Part shown: piece after piece, positions 43,842 through 52,848 of the stretch | Layout of the letters: every line of letters begins with the position of its first letter | Numbering within the stretch: the stretch's first letter is position 1 | Origin: Deltaproteobacteria bacterium | GTDB lineage: Bacteria > Desulfobacterota > GWC2-55-46 | Direction of reading: 5' to 3' | DNA length: 64,000 bases | Assembly (NCBI GenBank): GCA_016219015.1 | Contig: JACRCL010000017.1 | Location: forward strand, 53,100-117,099 | Translations under genes and position numbers: made by a program | The notes under the pieces: model-generated | What the model was told of the DNA's origin: nothing | Databases searched by the model: none | What the model saw: the letters and a program-made list of their open reading frames with translations, nothing else

Positions 43842-44453
43842 TTAAGCCTTCTGGAAGTCGGAGACCTTCGTTGCCGTTATGTCCTTCGGGCTCGACACGA
43901 AAAGGTTTATGCGGTTTTCGGATACGAACCTGTACGGCAGGAGAAAGAGGTTTGACGGGGGCGGCCCGCTTATGACGCGGCCCAATGTGTCGAACCTGCC
44001 GCCGTGGCAGGGGCATACTATGTTAACGGGGGTGGCGCTTTCGTCTATTATGTTCGGGGTGCAGCCGAGGTGGGTGCAGAACGCGCGCGCCACGAACCAC
44101 TCCGGGTTTATATAGCGCTCTACAGCCTCAACGGGCTCCTTGAGGCCGTATTTCACCTCCTCCATCTGCCGGACCCACTCTGGCTTCCTGTGGAGCACCA
44201 TCACCGGGACGACGAGATCGTCGGTGCCTATGAGGGTCACCCTCTTGAGGGACAGCCCCACCACTTTCATCTCGCCGGGCTGTATGGCCGAAAGGTCCAC
44301 CTCCTGTTCGGTTTTGCCGAAGACCAGGTCCGAGGCCACCCTCAGGGCGCTGATGGCGGGAAAGGCGGTTGCGCCGACGGCGACCGCGCCCATGGCGACG
44401 CAGCAGCCGGTCAGGAAGTTCCGTCTTGTCGTCACTGAGCCGTCGTCATCCAT
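43842..44453 (-). CDS. Rieske iron-sulfur protein of the bc complex
   Basis: A 203-residue [2Fe-2S] protein with ligands Cys126/His128 (CTHLGC) and Cys147/His150 (CPCHGG), plus the disulfide cysteines 131 and 149 of the family. A Tat-type N-terminus, TTRRNFLTG, precedes the membrane anchor (CCVAMGAVAVGATAF). It takes electrons from quinol at the cytochrome b site. Between its stop and the cytochrome b start are 13 bp. Confidence 0.92.
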   Translation of the reverse strand: MDDDGSVTTRRNFLTGCCVAMGAVAVGATAFPAISALRVASDLVFGKTEQEVDLSAIQPGEMKVVGLSLKRVTLIGTDDLVVPVMVLHRKPEWVRQMEEVKYGLKEPVEAVERYINPEWFVARAFCTHLGCTPNIIDESATPVNIVCPCHGGRFDTLGRVISGPPPSNLFLLPYRFVSENRINLFVSSPKDITATKVSDFQKA

Positions 44454-44481
44454 CGCCCGCTCCTTTCGGATTTTTGTTTAG

Positions 44482-44510
44482 AATCTATCTGAAATACAGC
44501 CCATTGTCAA
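44482..44510 (-). promoter_or_regulatory. Sigma-70 promoter for the Rieske-cytochrome b operon
   Basis: On the minus strand TTGACA (44510-44505), 17-bp spacer, TAGATT (44487-44482). Transcription would start about 22 nt before the Rieske ATG. The gap 44454-44765 holds this and a divergent promoter at 44674 and nothing else I can recognise. Confidence 0.62.
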
Positions 44511-44673
44511 GGTAGCCGGGGGGAGCGGTTTCCCGCTTTTATCGGGATTTCAAGCCCCTGGACCGGCGGGATAAAGCCTTTCTACGATTCGCCAAACAGT
44601 GAAATGACCCGGCCCCCTCCCGGCCTAAAGCGATAAAATCCCTTACTTGCCCCCACCGCGGCTTGCCGACCCC

Positions 44674-44701
44674 TTGACAGTGCGCTCTTATGCTGTAAAA
44701 A
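44674..44701 (+). promoter_or_regulatory. Sigma-70 promoter for the acyl-CoA dehydrogenase gene
   Basis: TTGACA at 44674-44679 and TAAAAA at 44696-44701 with 16 bp between, 64 bp before the ATG. The -10 is imperfect. Confidence 0.45.
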
Positions 44702-44765
44702 TGTAAGAAAACGGCAGAGAAGCCCCGCGCCCCCTTCAAAAGCCGAAGGAGGGCGCCAATAGACA

Positions 44766-45920
44766 ATGGAATTCGACCTGACAGAAGAGCAGAAAAAGCT
44801 CAAAGAGAAGGCGGCAAGGTTCGCGCAAGAGGAGATAGTCCCCCTTGCCCGGGAAAACGACGCCCTCGAGCGCTTCCCTTACGGGATACTCGAAAAGATG
44901 GCGCCGCTCGGTTTCCTCGGCGGCCCTGTCCCGAAGGAATACGGAGGGGCGGGCCTCGACTTCATAAGCGACGCCATAGTATTCGAGGAGATAGGCAAGG
45001 CCTGCTCCTCGGTAAGGACGATCGTATCGGTACAGGTCTCGCTCGTCGAGCTTTCGGTCTTGCGGTGGGGGACTCCAGCGCAGAGGAAAAGGCTCCTCCC
45101 GCTCCTTTGCGGCGGCAAGTTGCTCGGCTTCTTCGCCATAACCGAGCCTGAGGCCGGGAGCGACGCAGCAGGTATAAAGACAACGGCTGAAAGACGCAAT
45201 GGCGGGTGGGTCTTAAACGGCGAGAAGGCGTGGATATCCACAGGGGGCGTGGCCGGTATCGGGATAGTCTTCGCGAGGACAGACCCCGCGGCCGGCCCGA
45301 AGGGGATATCGGCCTTTCTGGTGGAGAAGGATACGCCCGGCTTTACGAGCGTTGACATAAAAGGCAAGCTCGGGCTTAAGTCCGCCAATACGGCGAGGCT
45401 TTTCTTCAAAGACTGCGTCGTGCCGGAAGAGAACATCCTCGGCAGGCCCGGCGAGGGGCTCAAAATCGCCCTTTCGGCCCTCGACGACGGCAGGTACGGG
45501 GTAGCCGCCGGGTGCGTCGGGATAATAGATGGCTGCGTGGAGGCTTCAGTGAAGTACGCCAAAGAGAGGAGGCAGTTCGGCCGCCCTATCGCGTCCTTTC
45601 AGCTCGTGCAGGACATGATCGCGCGTATGGCGGTTGACAGGGACGCCGCTCGGCTCCTTGTATACAGGGCGGGGTATCTGAAGGACAGGGGCATGAGGAA
45701 CACGCTTGAGACCTCGGTAGCCAAATACTTCGCCTCGGAGGCCGCCGTGAGGGCGGCCACGGACGCCATACAGGTCCACGGCGGCAACGGGTACTCGAAC
45801 GAATACCCGGTAGAGAGGTACTTGCGGGACGCGAAGGTCGCCACCATCTACGAAGGCACCTCCCAGATACAGAAGCTCATAATAGGCGAGTGGCTTACGG
45901 GGTCGAGGGCGTTCGTATAA
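44766..45920 (+). CDS. Acyl-CoA dehydrogenase
   Basis: A 384-residue FAD enzyme, the usual length for the short/medium-chain family. It has FAITEPEAGSDAAGIKTTA and EKAWISTGG as the flavin-contacting segments, RRQFGRPIASFQLVQDM, and the catalytic base Glu363 in IYEGTSQIQ. It oxidises acyl-CoA to enoyl-CoA with electrons passed to ETF. No ETF, thiolase or CoA ligase lies nearby, so the acyl chain cannot be inferred. AGGAGGG lies 12 bp upstream. It stands alone with its own promoter. Confidence 0.92.
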   Translation: MEFDLTEEQKKLKEKAARFAQEEIVPLARENDALERFPYGILEKMAPLGFLGGPVPKEYGGAGLDFISDAIVFEEIGKACSSVRTIVSVQVSLVELSVLRWGTPAQRKRLLPLLCGGKLLGFFAITEPEAGSDAAGIKTTAERRNGGWVLNGEKAWISTGGVAGIGIVFARTDPAAGPKGISAFLVEKDTPGFTSVDIKGKLGLKSANTARLFFKDCVVPEENILGRPGEGLKIALSALDDGRYGVAAGCVGIIDGCVEASVKYAKERRQFGRPIASFQLVQDMIARMAVDRDAARLLVYRAGYLKDRGMRNTLETSVAKYFASEAAVRAATDAIQVHGGNGYSNEYPVERYLRDAKVATIYEGTSQIQKLIIGEWLTGSRAFV

Positions 45921-46014
45921 TATGAACCGCCCGGCGGCAAGCCGCGGGTATCAGTCCTGAAAAAGAATAGAATATATTATTTGACTTCTACCGGCGGACG
46001 GAAAATATATTAAA

Positions 46015-46356
46015 ATGACGGACATGAGAGAGTTCATGACTATCTCGAAAGCGCTCTCGGACGAGACGAGGGTGAGGATACTGATGCTCCTGTCCAGGGG
46101 AGAGCTATGCGTCTGCCGGATAACGGAGCTGCTAAGGCTCGCGCCTTCGACGATATCGAAGCACCTGTCGCTGCTCCATAACGCGAGGCTCGTGAACATG
46201 AGGAAGGACAGGCGCTGGGTCTTCTACAGCCTCTCCCGGAAAAGCGCGCCCCGCAGGGTCGCGGACGCGATAGAGTGGATACAAAGTTCGCTTAAGGACA
46301 GCAAGCGCGTGAAGAAGGACATGAAAAACCTCTCAAAGGCAGTGAAGTCCCGGTAA
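46015..46356 (+). CDS. ArsR-family transcriptional regulator
   Basis: A 113-residue winged-helix repressor. The metal site of classical ArsR is present as ELCVCRI (Cys pair), followed by the recognition helix APSTISKHLSLLHNARLV and the wing RKDRRWVFYSL. So it should respond to arsenite, antimonite or a related thiophile. The basic C-terminal 30 residues are unusual. No ars genes follow; repeat C copy 3 and two terminators lie behind it. The 9-mer AATATATTA occurs at 45971 and 46004, flanking the start region, and could be an operator. An ATG at 46024 is an alternative start. Confidence 0.85.
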   Translation: MTDMREFMTISKALSDETRVRILMLLSRGELCVCRITELLRLAPSTISKHLSLLHNARLVNMRKDRRWVFYSLSRKSAPRRVADAIEWIQSSLKDSKRVKKDMKNLSKAVKSR

Positions 46357-46425
46357 AGGGATTCTGCAAGTAAACTCGAAACCGGCTCTCTGGAAGCAAA
46401 AAAGCCCTTTCGATCCCAACAATAT

Positions 46426-46538
46426 TGAATCTCCCCGCAGCAAGCCGCGGGGAATCTTCGACACAAAAGGAAAAAATTTCGATTCGCTCGCTAAACCCCG
46501 CCGCAAGCAGCGGGGAATGCGCTCGCTGTGCGTGTTCA
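46426..46538. repeat. Repeat C, copy 3
   Basis: Same double-hairpin element (CCCCGCAGC..GCCGCGGGG and CCCCGCCGC..GCAGCGGGG, ending GCGTGTTCA). It occupies most of the gap behind the ArsR gene and is nearly identical to copy 4. Confidence 0.88.
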
Positions 46539-46569
46539 GCGCCAGTCCCTTTTAAAAACACGGGATCAT

Positions 46570-46604
46570 AAAAAAACGGGAGCGGGACGCAAGTCCCGCT
46601 CCCG
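46570..46604 (-). terminator. Rho-independent terminator (minus strand)
   Basis: CGGGAGCGGGAC-GCAA-GTCCCGCTCCCG (12-bp stem), followed on the minus strand by seven Ts. It ends the transcript of the porin and the respiratory operon above it. Confidence 0.85.
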
Positions 46605-46615
46605 AAGCGCTGCTC

Positions 46616-46650
46616 CAAAAGGCGCCGGATGAAGCGCCGCCTTTTTTTTA
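46616..46650. terminator. Second terminator hairpin between ArsR and porin genes
   Basis: AAAAGGCGC and GCGCCGCCTTTTTTT form a shorter GC stem with a T-run on the plus strand. It can stop plus-strand transcription from the ArsR side and may also act on the minus strand. Confidence 0.6.
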
Positions 46651-46657
46651 GAGACGT

Positions 46658-47842
46658 TTAGAAGCTCAACTGCAGTATGACCTGCCCCTTGTTATCGTCG
46701 TTCAGCTTCCCTGCCGCGGCAAGCCCTTTCTGCTCGTGCATCCTCTCGTAAGCAACGACGAGGTAGTTGGCCCCCGTTATCCTGTAGCCCGCGCCTGCCA
46801 TCGTCCACATCTGCCTGTTGTTCGTGACCTTCGTGTCAGGGTCGAAGTTGTCGTGCCTCGCGAAAACGGATACCTTTTCATATACCGGGAGCCTAAAGTC
46901 CCCGAATATTGAATAGCCCTTCTTGTCCTTCGGGTCGAGTTCGCTCCCGGCCGAATCGCCCTTCGCGCTCGTGTATGCGCCCGTAAGGACCAGGTACCTG
47001 TTCTGGTAGCTTAAAAAGCCCGTGCTGACCTTCCAGTCGGGCTTGTCCGTGGAGTTCCCCTTGCCGGTCACGCCGAAGTAGCTGACCTGAAGGCCCGGTA
47101 TCATGTCGGGCAGGGGCCTTACCGTGAGCCTGCCCTCCAGCGGCTTGTTCGTATTGTTCTCGGCCTTGTTGTACCCTCCGCCGTTATATACGCCCACATG
47201 GTAGCTCCCGTACCTGCCGGAATAGGGCGTGGCATAACCGACTGATTCCTGCTGCTCTTTCGTAAGCGTCCCGCCTATATTGCCCAGGACGCCCACACCG
47301 AAATCCGAGGAGCTGAAAAGGCCGGCCCTCTCCTGGAACATCGTCCCCTGCATCCTGTAGATATTTATCGATTCCTCGAAATCAAGCCACGGGGTGTGCC
47401 CCTGCCCTACCCTCACGGCGTTGCCGGTCGCGGGGCCGAGGTCCGGGGGGAGAAAATCCGCGTAGTAGTACTTCATCCTTAGCTCCATGTCCCCGCTCGA
47501 AAGCTGCGTTATATCCGGGGTGACCCTTACCCTCATCCACGGGGTTATGTCCTTTTTTATGTTTATATAACCCCTCGTAAGGGCGAACTTGTTGAAGTTG
47601 GTGTTGTTGTGGCCGGTCTCTCCGAACGAATACTCGAAATAAGCAAGGCCCCCGATAGAAAGCCCCTGCAGCGGCTTCGGCAGCTCCAGTTTCGTCCTCG
47701 ACTGTATATCCTCGGCCTCCTCCTTTGTAAGCGTCCCCTTATCGACCAGTTTCTGCAACAGCGGGTCTTTTACCTCCGCACTCGCGCAATAGGGCGTAAC
47801 CAACATCATGCTCAGTGCGGCAGCGAACAGCATTTTTTTCAT
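46658..47842 (-). CDS. Outer-membrane porin (beta-barrel)
   Basis: 394 residues with a signal peptide (MKKMLFAAALSMMLVTPYCASA). A short helical segment with KLVDKGTLTKEEAEDIQ follows, the coiled N-terminal region common to OprP-like porins. Then come alternating beta-strands and a C-terminal Phe (VILQLSF), the Bam recognition end. The ion or solute carried is unknown. It closes the respiratory cluster and probably admits its substrate or counter-ion. Confidence 0.82.
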   Translation of the reverse strand: MKKMLFAAALSMMLVTPYCASAEVKDPLLQKLVDKGTLTKEEAEDIQSRTKLELPKPLQGLSIGGLAYFEYSFGETGHNNTNFNKFALTRGYINIKKDITPWMRVRVTPDITQLSSGDMELRMKYYYADFLPPDLGPATGNAVRVGQGHTPWLDFEESINIYRMQGTMFQERAGLFSSSDFGVGVLGNIGGTLTKEQQESVGYATPYSGRYGSYHVGVYNGGGYNKAENNTNKPLEGRLTVRPLPDMIPGLQVSYFGVTGKGNSTDKPDWKVSTGFLSYQNRYLVLTGAYTSAKGDSAGSELDPKDKKGYSIFGDFRLPVYEKVSVFARHDNFDPDTKVTNNRQMWTMAGAGYRITGANYLVVAYERMHEQKGLAAAGKLNDDNKGQVILQLSF

Positions 47843-47963
47843 ACGGCTGCGTCTCCTTCAGTTTTTTCAGAGCTTAGCATGGGATTGTTACAACGGTATG
47901 ACAGCCCTGTTAAAGGACCGTGAAATAGAGATAACCGGGACCGCGGAATGAGATGCGCTGCTT

Positions 47964-48125
47964 TTAAGCCTTGTCCGTGTCAAGGGGTTCTCCGGAAAAC
48001 CCCTTCTTAAGGCCTTTAACGGCCTTGCCAAGGCCGTCGCCTATCTGGGGGAGCTTCCCTGCCCCGAATATTATTACTACTATTACGAGAATGATCAATA
48101 GCTCTGCGGTGCCTATCCCGAACAT
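47964..48125 (-). CDS. tatA: Twin-arginine translocase subunit TatA
   Basis: A 53-residue protein: [20 protein letters not shown] forms the membrane helix, then the hinge [19 protein letters not shown] and the amphipathic helix, ending [16 protein letters not shown] sits six bases before the ATG. This matches TatA/TatE in length and sequence. It lies two genes downstream of a Tat-exported molybdenum enzyme, so it probably supports that export; tatC is not in the window. Confidence 0.9.
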   Translation of the reverse strand: MFGIGTAELLIILVIVVIIFGAGKLPQIGDGLGKAVKGLKKGFSGEPLDTDKA

Positions 48126-48200
48126 ATGGCCCCCTTCTATTTTTGTTTTTGACCTGAACGTTTGAGTTAAAAAAACAGGCCGGTGATATCCTTAGGATAT

Positions 48201-48686
48201 CTACTTCCCCATCTTCATCGACGGCTCCTTTGTCTCGCAGACCCCTTTGGGTATCTCATATGACTCGGGGAAACGGGTTAAGTCCTTGTAAGGGCCAGCC
48301 ACGACATTTCCGCCAGCGGCCTCCCACGCCTTGATGCCACCCTCGAGGTCCACCGCACCTTTTACCCCCTTCTCCTCAAATTCCTTCAGGGCCTTAAGGC
48401 TCCTGTTGCCGGATTTGCAGTACAGTACCACCCTGCCCTGATACGGGAAGCTCTTGAGGTCGCCCATCTCGTGAATGGAAACGCTCCCCGGTATGTGCCC
48501 CTGGCTGTACTCCTCCGGCGTCCTCACGTCTATTATGGTCACTGGCTCTTTCTTCTCGATAATCGCTTTCAATTCAGCGGCCGTTATCCTCCGGGGGGGG
48601 AGGCTTTCGGCCACGCCGTAGCCCCCTGACAGCAGAATCAGCGTCGCCAGGAAAGAAAACGCCATGAACGCCAGTCCCTTTGCCAT
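48201..48686 (-). CDS. Exported rhodanese-domain protein
   Basis: 161 residues with an N-terminal signal or anchor (LAFMAFSFLATLILLSGG) and one rhodanese domain (IIDVRTPEEYSQGHIPGS, active Cys90 in YCKSGNRS). Single-domain periplasmic rhodaneses carry or transfer sulfane sulfur. Beside a PsrA/PhsA-like molybdenum enzyme this hints at sulfur or selenium oxyanion chemistry, but that is inference. A 14-bp hairpin separates it from the enzyme gene. Confidence 0.85.
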   Translation of the reverse strand: MAKGLAFMAFSFLATLILLSGGYGVAESLPPRRITAAELKAIIEKKEPVTIIDVRTPEEYSQGHIPGSVSIHEMGDLKSFPYQGRVVLYCKSGNRSLKALKEFEEKGVKGAVDLEGGIKAWEAAGGNVVAGPYKDLTRFPESYEIPKGVCETKEPSMKMGK

Positions 48687-48700
48687 ATCTCTCCGGTTAC

Positions 48701-48732
48701 GCCTTAGGGCGGGCGCAAGCCCGCCCTAAGGC
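48701..48732. other. Perfect 14-bp intraoperon hairpin
   Basis: GCCTTAGGGCGGGC-GCAA-GCCCGCCCTAAGGC fills the gap between the molybdenum-enzyme stop and the rhodanese gene. There is no U-tract on the minus strand, so it may be an mRNA-stability or processing element that sets the ratio between upstream and downstream gene products. Confidence 0.6.
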
Positions 48733-48738
48733 GTCTTT

Positions 48739-51345
48739 TCAGTGCCCTTTCTTCAGTTCAGGCTCAGGGAGCTTCTCCACCTTTACCTCCGGGTGCATCT
48801 TCCTGTGCATCTTCCCGGTGTAGGCGTAGTCCATCGTCTGCTTGTAGAACTCGAAGTGCCTGGCGTTGTCGGCCTTAACGTCCCCGAACTTGTCGCCCGC
48901 CTTCGCTTTCTCGACCTTCACGACGGTGTCGTACCAGCCCTGGGAGCCGCCTATGGGGTCGGCTGAGACCGGGATGATCACGTTCGGGTTCACGCCCTCG
49001 GTCGTCCACCAGAGGTCCTTCAATTCCGGGTCCGGGATATCCCCCCACATGCCGGGCGCGGCGTCCTTCCTGCCGGTAGCGACCCTCCCGAATTTGGAGC
49101 CGAGCGTGTTGGAAACGGCTATGACCCTGGGGTTTATGCCCTGGGTGACGCGGGCCTTCGTGACCATGTAGCCCACGGGGCTCGTTATCCTTATGAGGTC
49201 GTTGTTCTTTATCCCGAGCTTCCCTGCCGTGGCCGCGTTCATCCACGCGTGGTTGGAGTGGACTATCTCGCTCAGGAGCTTGATGTTCTGGGTCCTCGAC
49301 TGGGTCTGGACGTTCCACTTGAACGTTGTCATCACCATCTCCTCGGGCCCTTTGAGCTTCGAGGTGCCGTCCTCGTTCCAGTGCCACGGGTGCGGCTTGA
49401 AGACCGGCAGGGGGTTGAACCCGTACTTCTCGTACTCATCCACGTAGATGTGTATCTTCCCGTCGGAGGTGCCGAACCCCTTGTAACTCTTGCCGTTCAT
49501 CTTGACCTTGCCGTTCGGGTCTTCCTTCCTGTGCAGGCCGTACTCGGGCTCTATGGGCAAGCCGTTCTTGTCGGCGATCTTGCCGGTGGCCGGGTCGAGC
49601 TTGCCGTATATGGGCCATACGCCGTTTTCCTTCAAGAAGTCGTAGCCCCCGACTTCCTTCAGGCCCGCTATGCCGTCGAACTGCTGCCTCAGGTAGTCCT
49701 CGCCGTCCTTGAACTCCCAGTACTTCCTCATGCCCCGGCTCCCGTCGGGGTCGACCTTCTGGACTATCATCTTGAGGACTTCCCTGAACTCTATCGACTC
49801 GCCCAGGGGCTTTATGACAGGCTGCCTTATGCCCACCCACGGCCAGAGGCTGCTCGGCATGGACTCGGGGTCATGCCTCTCCAGGAAGCTCGCGTCGGGC
49901 AGCACGATGTCCATCAGATTCGTCGTCTCGTTCATCTGGTTGGAGAAGGTCACGCTGAAGGGTATGAGCTTCTCGTCGGAGAGGACCTCCTGCCAATAGC
50001 TTGCCGCGGGGTTGGTGAACGCCTCGCAGCTCATGTAGTTGAAGTACACGCTTATCTTCTGCTTCCCCTCCTTGATCCAGAACGGGACGAGCTGGCTCAC
50101 CTTGTGCTCGGCGAGCGGGTAGTCCGGCGGGGTGGACAGATAGCTCGGCTCCTTGGCGCCGGGCGGCTTGGGCTGGGGCTGGTTGTAGCCCATGCCCCTG
50201 GGCAGGCAGTAACCGCCCCTGACCTCGATATTTCCGGTTATTATCGGGAGGAGCATGGTGGCTCGCTCGTTATACGAGCCGTAGAGGTGTTTTGCCGGGC
50301 CCCTGTAGGTGTAGGTCGTGGCCGGCTTCGCCGTGGCGAACTCCACGGCGATCCTCCTTATGTCTTTGGCCGACATGCCCGAGTACCTCTCGGCCATCTC
50401 GGGCGTGTACTGCTTGAGGTGCTCCTTGAGCTTGTCCGCCGGGTAGTTCGTCCACGTATCGAGGAACTCCCTGTCATAGAGCCCCTCCTGCATGATGACG
50501 TTCGCCATGGCGAGCGCCACTATGCCGTCCGTGCCCGGGAATATCGGGAACCACTCGTCCGACCTCCCGGCGGTGTTGGAAAGGCGCACGTCGAAGGTGA
50601 CGAGCTTGGCCTTGTTGTCCACGAGCCCCTCGGCCAGCCTCTGCGAGTACGGGTTCATGAAATACGCGGCCTCGAGGATATTGGAGCCGAAGTTAAGTAT
50701 GTACTTGGTGTTGGCGAAGTCCGGGGTCTCGATGTCCGGGCCCCATGTCGGCTGCATGCCTATCTTCTTGGAGGCCTCGCATATCGAGGTATGGTTCACA
50801 ATGGTGTTGGAGCCGAGCGTGGCCATGAACCTCTCGGCCGCCCCTCCGGACCTGTTCCTGCCCCATTTTATCATTATCTCGTTCTGGTGCCCTTCTCCCC
50901 TGTCGAGCACCTCTTTTATCTTCCCGGCCACTTCCGCTATGGCCTCGTCCCACGACACCCTCTTCCACTTGCCGCTCCCCCTCGGGCCGACCCTCCGCAG
51001 CGGGTAGAGTATCCTGTCCGGGTCGTAGACGTGCCACATACCGGCGTTGCCCTTGGCGCATAGCCTGCCCCTTGTGGAGACGTGCTTGTCGTTGCCTTCG
51101 AGCTTTTTTATCCTGCCGTTCTTCACGAACGCGAGGCCGCCGTCCTCGATGTTGCAGACGAGGCAGGTGTAGGGGACGACCTTGTCCCACTTCGACCCGG
51201 TTATCCTGTCCGGGTTCACGGCGGAGCCCCTGCCGCCGAGCTCGAGGTCCGCCGCGTTAGCGAAAGAGGCGAGCTTGCTTTCAATAGCGAGGGCGGCGCC
51301 CGTGGCCAGCCCCAATTTGACGAAGTTCCTTCTGGTCAGGTCCAT
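48739..51345 (-). CDS. Tat-exported molybdopterin oxidoreductase (PsrA/PhsA-like catalytic subunit)
   Basis: An 868-residue catalytic subunit of the DMSO reductase family. It has the Tat signal TRRNFVKLG at residues 4-12. The FS0 cluster site reads CLVCNIEDGG...GRLCAKG, giving Cys61, Cys64 and Cys96 but Asp68 where the third Cys normally stands. Cys189 in NHTSICEAS is the likely Mo ligand, placing it with polysulfide/thiosulfate/arsenate-type reductases rather than DMSO reductase (Ser). The C-terminal MopB-binding domain includes HSNHAWMNAATAGKLGI. The electron path is probably quinol, NapC-like cytochrome, Fe-S subunit, then this enzyme. The substrate is not determined; selenate, polysulfide, tetrathionate or arsenate are candidates. 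Confidence 0.88.
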   Translation of the reverse strand: MDLTRRNFVKLGLATGAALAIESKLASFANAADLELGGRGSAVNPDRITGSKWDKVVPYTCLVCNIEDGGLAFVKNGRIKKLEGNDKHVSTRGRLCAKGNAGMWHVYDPDRILYPLRRVGPRGSGKWKRVSWDEAIAEVAGKIKEVLDRGEGHQNEIMIKWGRNRSGGAAERFMATLGSNTIVNHTSICEASKKIGMQPTWGPDIETPDFANTKYILNFGSNILEAAYFMNPYSQRLAEGLVDNKAKLVTFDVRLSNTAGRSDEWFPIFPGTDGIVALAMANVIMQEGLYDREFLDTWTNYPADKLKEHLKQYTPEMAERYSGMSAKDIRRIAVEFATAKPATTYTYRGPAKHLYGSYNERATMLLPIITGNIEVRGGYCLPRGMGYNQPQPKPPGAKEPSYLSTPPDYPLAEHKVSQLVPFWIKEGKQKISVYFNYMSCEAFTNPAASYWQEVLSDEKLIPFSVTFSNQMNETTNLMDIVLPDASFLERHDPESMPSSLWPWVGIRQPVIKPLGESIEFREVLKMIVQKVDPDGSRGMRKYWEFKDGEDYLRQQFDGIAGLKEVGGYDFLKENGVWPIYGKLDPATGKIADKNGLPIEPEYGLHRKEDPNGKVKMNGKSYKGFGTSDGKIHIYVDEYEKYGFNPLPVFKPHPWHWNEDGTSKLKGPEEMVMTTFKWNVQTQSRTQNIKLLSEIVHSNHAWMNAATAGKLGIKNNDLIRITSPVGYMVTKARVTQGINPRVIAVSNTLGSKFGRVATGRKDAAPGMWGDIPDPELKDLWWTTEGVNPNVIIPVSADPIGGSQGWYDTVVKVEKAKAGDKFGDVKADNARHFEFYKQTMDYAYTGKMHRKMHPEVKVEKLPEPELKKGH

Positions 51346-51356
51346 GGTCCCCTCCT

Positions 51357-52076
51357 TTATTTTTTATGGGCCGGCTTCTTGGGTTTGCGTCCCGTGAACT
51401 GAGGGCCTGTGCTCATCGAGATTATCTCGTTATCGAAGTCCTGCGGGTCTGTCTGGCGTCCGCCTTCAAGGGCGCCGTGGTCGGTAAGGCCGGCGTCCAC
51501 GCCTATGTAATGGACACCCGCCCCTCCGCCGTCGTCCTCGGGCATCAGGGTCTTTGTGGCGTTCATGGCTATCAACCGGGAGGCCGGGCTGTTCGGGTCT
51601 TCGAGGTCGCCGAAGACCCGCGACCTGCCGATGCAGGTCTGGACGCAGGCCGGGACGAGCCCTTCGTCGAGCCTGTGGTGGCAGAAGGTGCACTTCTCCG
51701 GGAGGTTCGTCATGGGGTTTATGAATACGGCCTCGAGCGGGCACGCCTCCACCGCGGCCTCGGCCTCGGTCTTTATCTGGGCCGGGGTCCTGCCCTTCAG
51801 CTTGTTATAGTCTATGAGGACCACCCCGTCCTTTGACTTGTAGAACGACCCGACCCCGTTATTTTCGGAGGCGTCCACGCAAGGGGCTTCATCGCAGTGG
51901 TCGCATATAACCGACAGGAAGTGCCGCCTCACGAGCGGGTAGGTCCCTTTCTCGTAGAACCGCACGTGGGTCCTCCAGACCCCGAGCGGCACGTCGTTCT
52001 CGGTCTTGCACGCTATCGTGCATGCCTGGCATCCGATGCATTTTCTTGCGTCTATTACCATCCCCCATCTTGGCAT
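51357..52076 (-). CDS. 4x[4Fe-4S] electron-transfer subunit (PsrB/NrfC-like)
   Basis: A 239-residue ferredoxin-type partner of the molybdenum subunit, with CIGCQACTIAC, CDHCDEAPC, a Cys-Pro in EACPLEAVF, and CTFCHHRLDEGLVPACVQTC supplying four clusters. The start is set at 52076 (MPRWGMVID) behind AGGAGG; the frame to 52109 adds only 11 residues. It has no signal peptide, so it would travel with the Tat substrate. It is 11 bp from the catalytic gene. Confidence 0.9.
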   Translation of the reverse strand: MPRWGMVIDARKCIGCQACTIACKTENDVPLGVWRTHVRFYEKGTYPLVRRHFLSVICDHCDEAPCVDASENNGVGSFYKSKDGVVLIDYNKLKGRTPAQIKTEAEAAVEACPLEAVFINPMTNLPEKCTFCHHRLDEGLVPACVQTCIGRSRVFGDLEDPNSPASRLIAMNATKTLMPEDDGGGAGVHYIGVDAGLTDHGALEGGRQTDPQDFDNEIISMSTGPQFTGRKPKKPAHKK

Positions 52077-52185
52077 AATATGACCTCCTTGGCCGCCGGA
52101 CTCTTTCAAGGATGGCGGCTTTTTTACCTCTTATGTCGGGGACATAAGCTGATTGGGTTAGCAGGCTGCTGAAAAAGTCAGAGAA

Positions 52186-52830
52186 TCAACCGGCCGCCTC
52201 AGTTTTCCTGAACAGGCCCTGTTTTTCCCGCCTTTTCACCCCCTCCCCGTCCGTTTCCCCTTTTTTCGCCTTTTTCTTCAATACTATCCTCCCCTCGGCC
52301 ATGCCCTTCACGATGTCTTCTTCCGGGACCTCGTCGTGGACAAGGTTCTGGTGGCAGTCGATGCAGGTGGCCCCCTCGGTCTCCATCTTCCTGTGCTTCC
52401 TCTCGGCGTCCTCGGAGGACGGCTTTACGTTCTTATGGCAGTCCCTGCACGGGGACGAGTCCCACTTCCTCAGGTTCACCCTCGCGTTGTGCGCGTACTC
52501 GGCCCTGTGCTCGTCAAACCCTTCCTTTGTCTTCAGGTTGTGCCTGAACTCTCCTATGAGCCCCCTCGTGCCGTCGACTATGTGGGACTCTACCCTTAAA
52601 AGGAAGTTGGGCGGCAGGTGGCAGTCCTCGCAGCCGGGGTTTATCCCGAGCGCGCCGAAATGGGTGGACTCCTTCAGCTCCTCGTTAGGGTAGCTCATGC
52701 TGTGACAGGAGGTGCAGAACTTGTTCGAGCTGAAAACCCTTTCTGCCCCGAACGTGCCGAATGATACGACGAGCGTTACGACGGCCGTCCCGATAATGAC
52801 CTTCCAGTTATCCCTTAAAAAACCGCCCAT
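52186..52830 (-). CDS. NapC/NirT-type tetrahaem cytochrome c
   Basis: A 214-residue quinol-oxidising cytochrome, anchored by one N-terminal helix (VIIGTAVVTLVVSFGTFG). It has four haem sites: CTSCH 39-43, CEDCH 67-71, CRDCH 128-132 and CIDCH 156-160. A basic, hydrophilic tail of about 45 residues is longer than in most relatives. It passes electrons from the quinone pool to the periplasmic reductase. A fragment of repeat D (GGCTGCTGAAAAAGTC at 52164) lies next to its stop. Confidence 0.9.
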   Translation of the reverse strand: MGGFLRDNWKVIIGTAVVTLVVSFGTFGAERVFSSNKFCTSCHSMSYPNEELKESTHFGALGINPGCEDCHLPPNFLLRVESHIVDGTRGLIGEFRHNLKTKEGFDEHRAEYAHNARVNLRKWDSSPCRDCHKNVKPSSEDAERKHRKMETEGATCIDCHQNLVHDEVPEEDIVKGMAEGRIVLKKKAKKGETDGEGVKRREKQGLFRKTEAAG

Positions 52831-52848
52831 GCAGGCACCCTTTCTTCC

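Noticed and set aside
46015..46356. An ars resistance operon
   Set aside because: Only the ArsR-like regulator is present; no arsB, arsC or acr3 gene follows.
49249..51063. A 604-codon plus-strand frame opposite the molybdenum enzyme
   Set aside because: Same cause: the complement of a strongly supported gene, with no recognisable domain.
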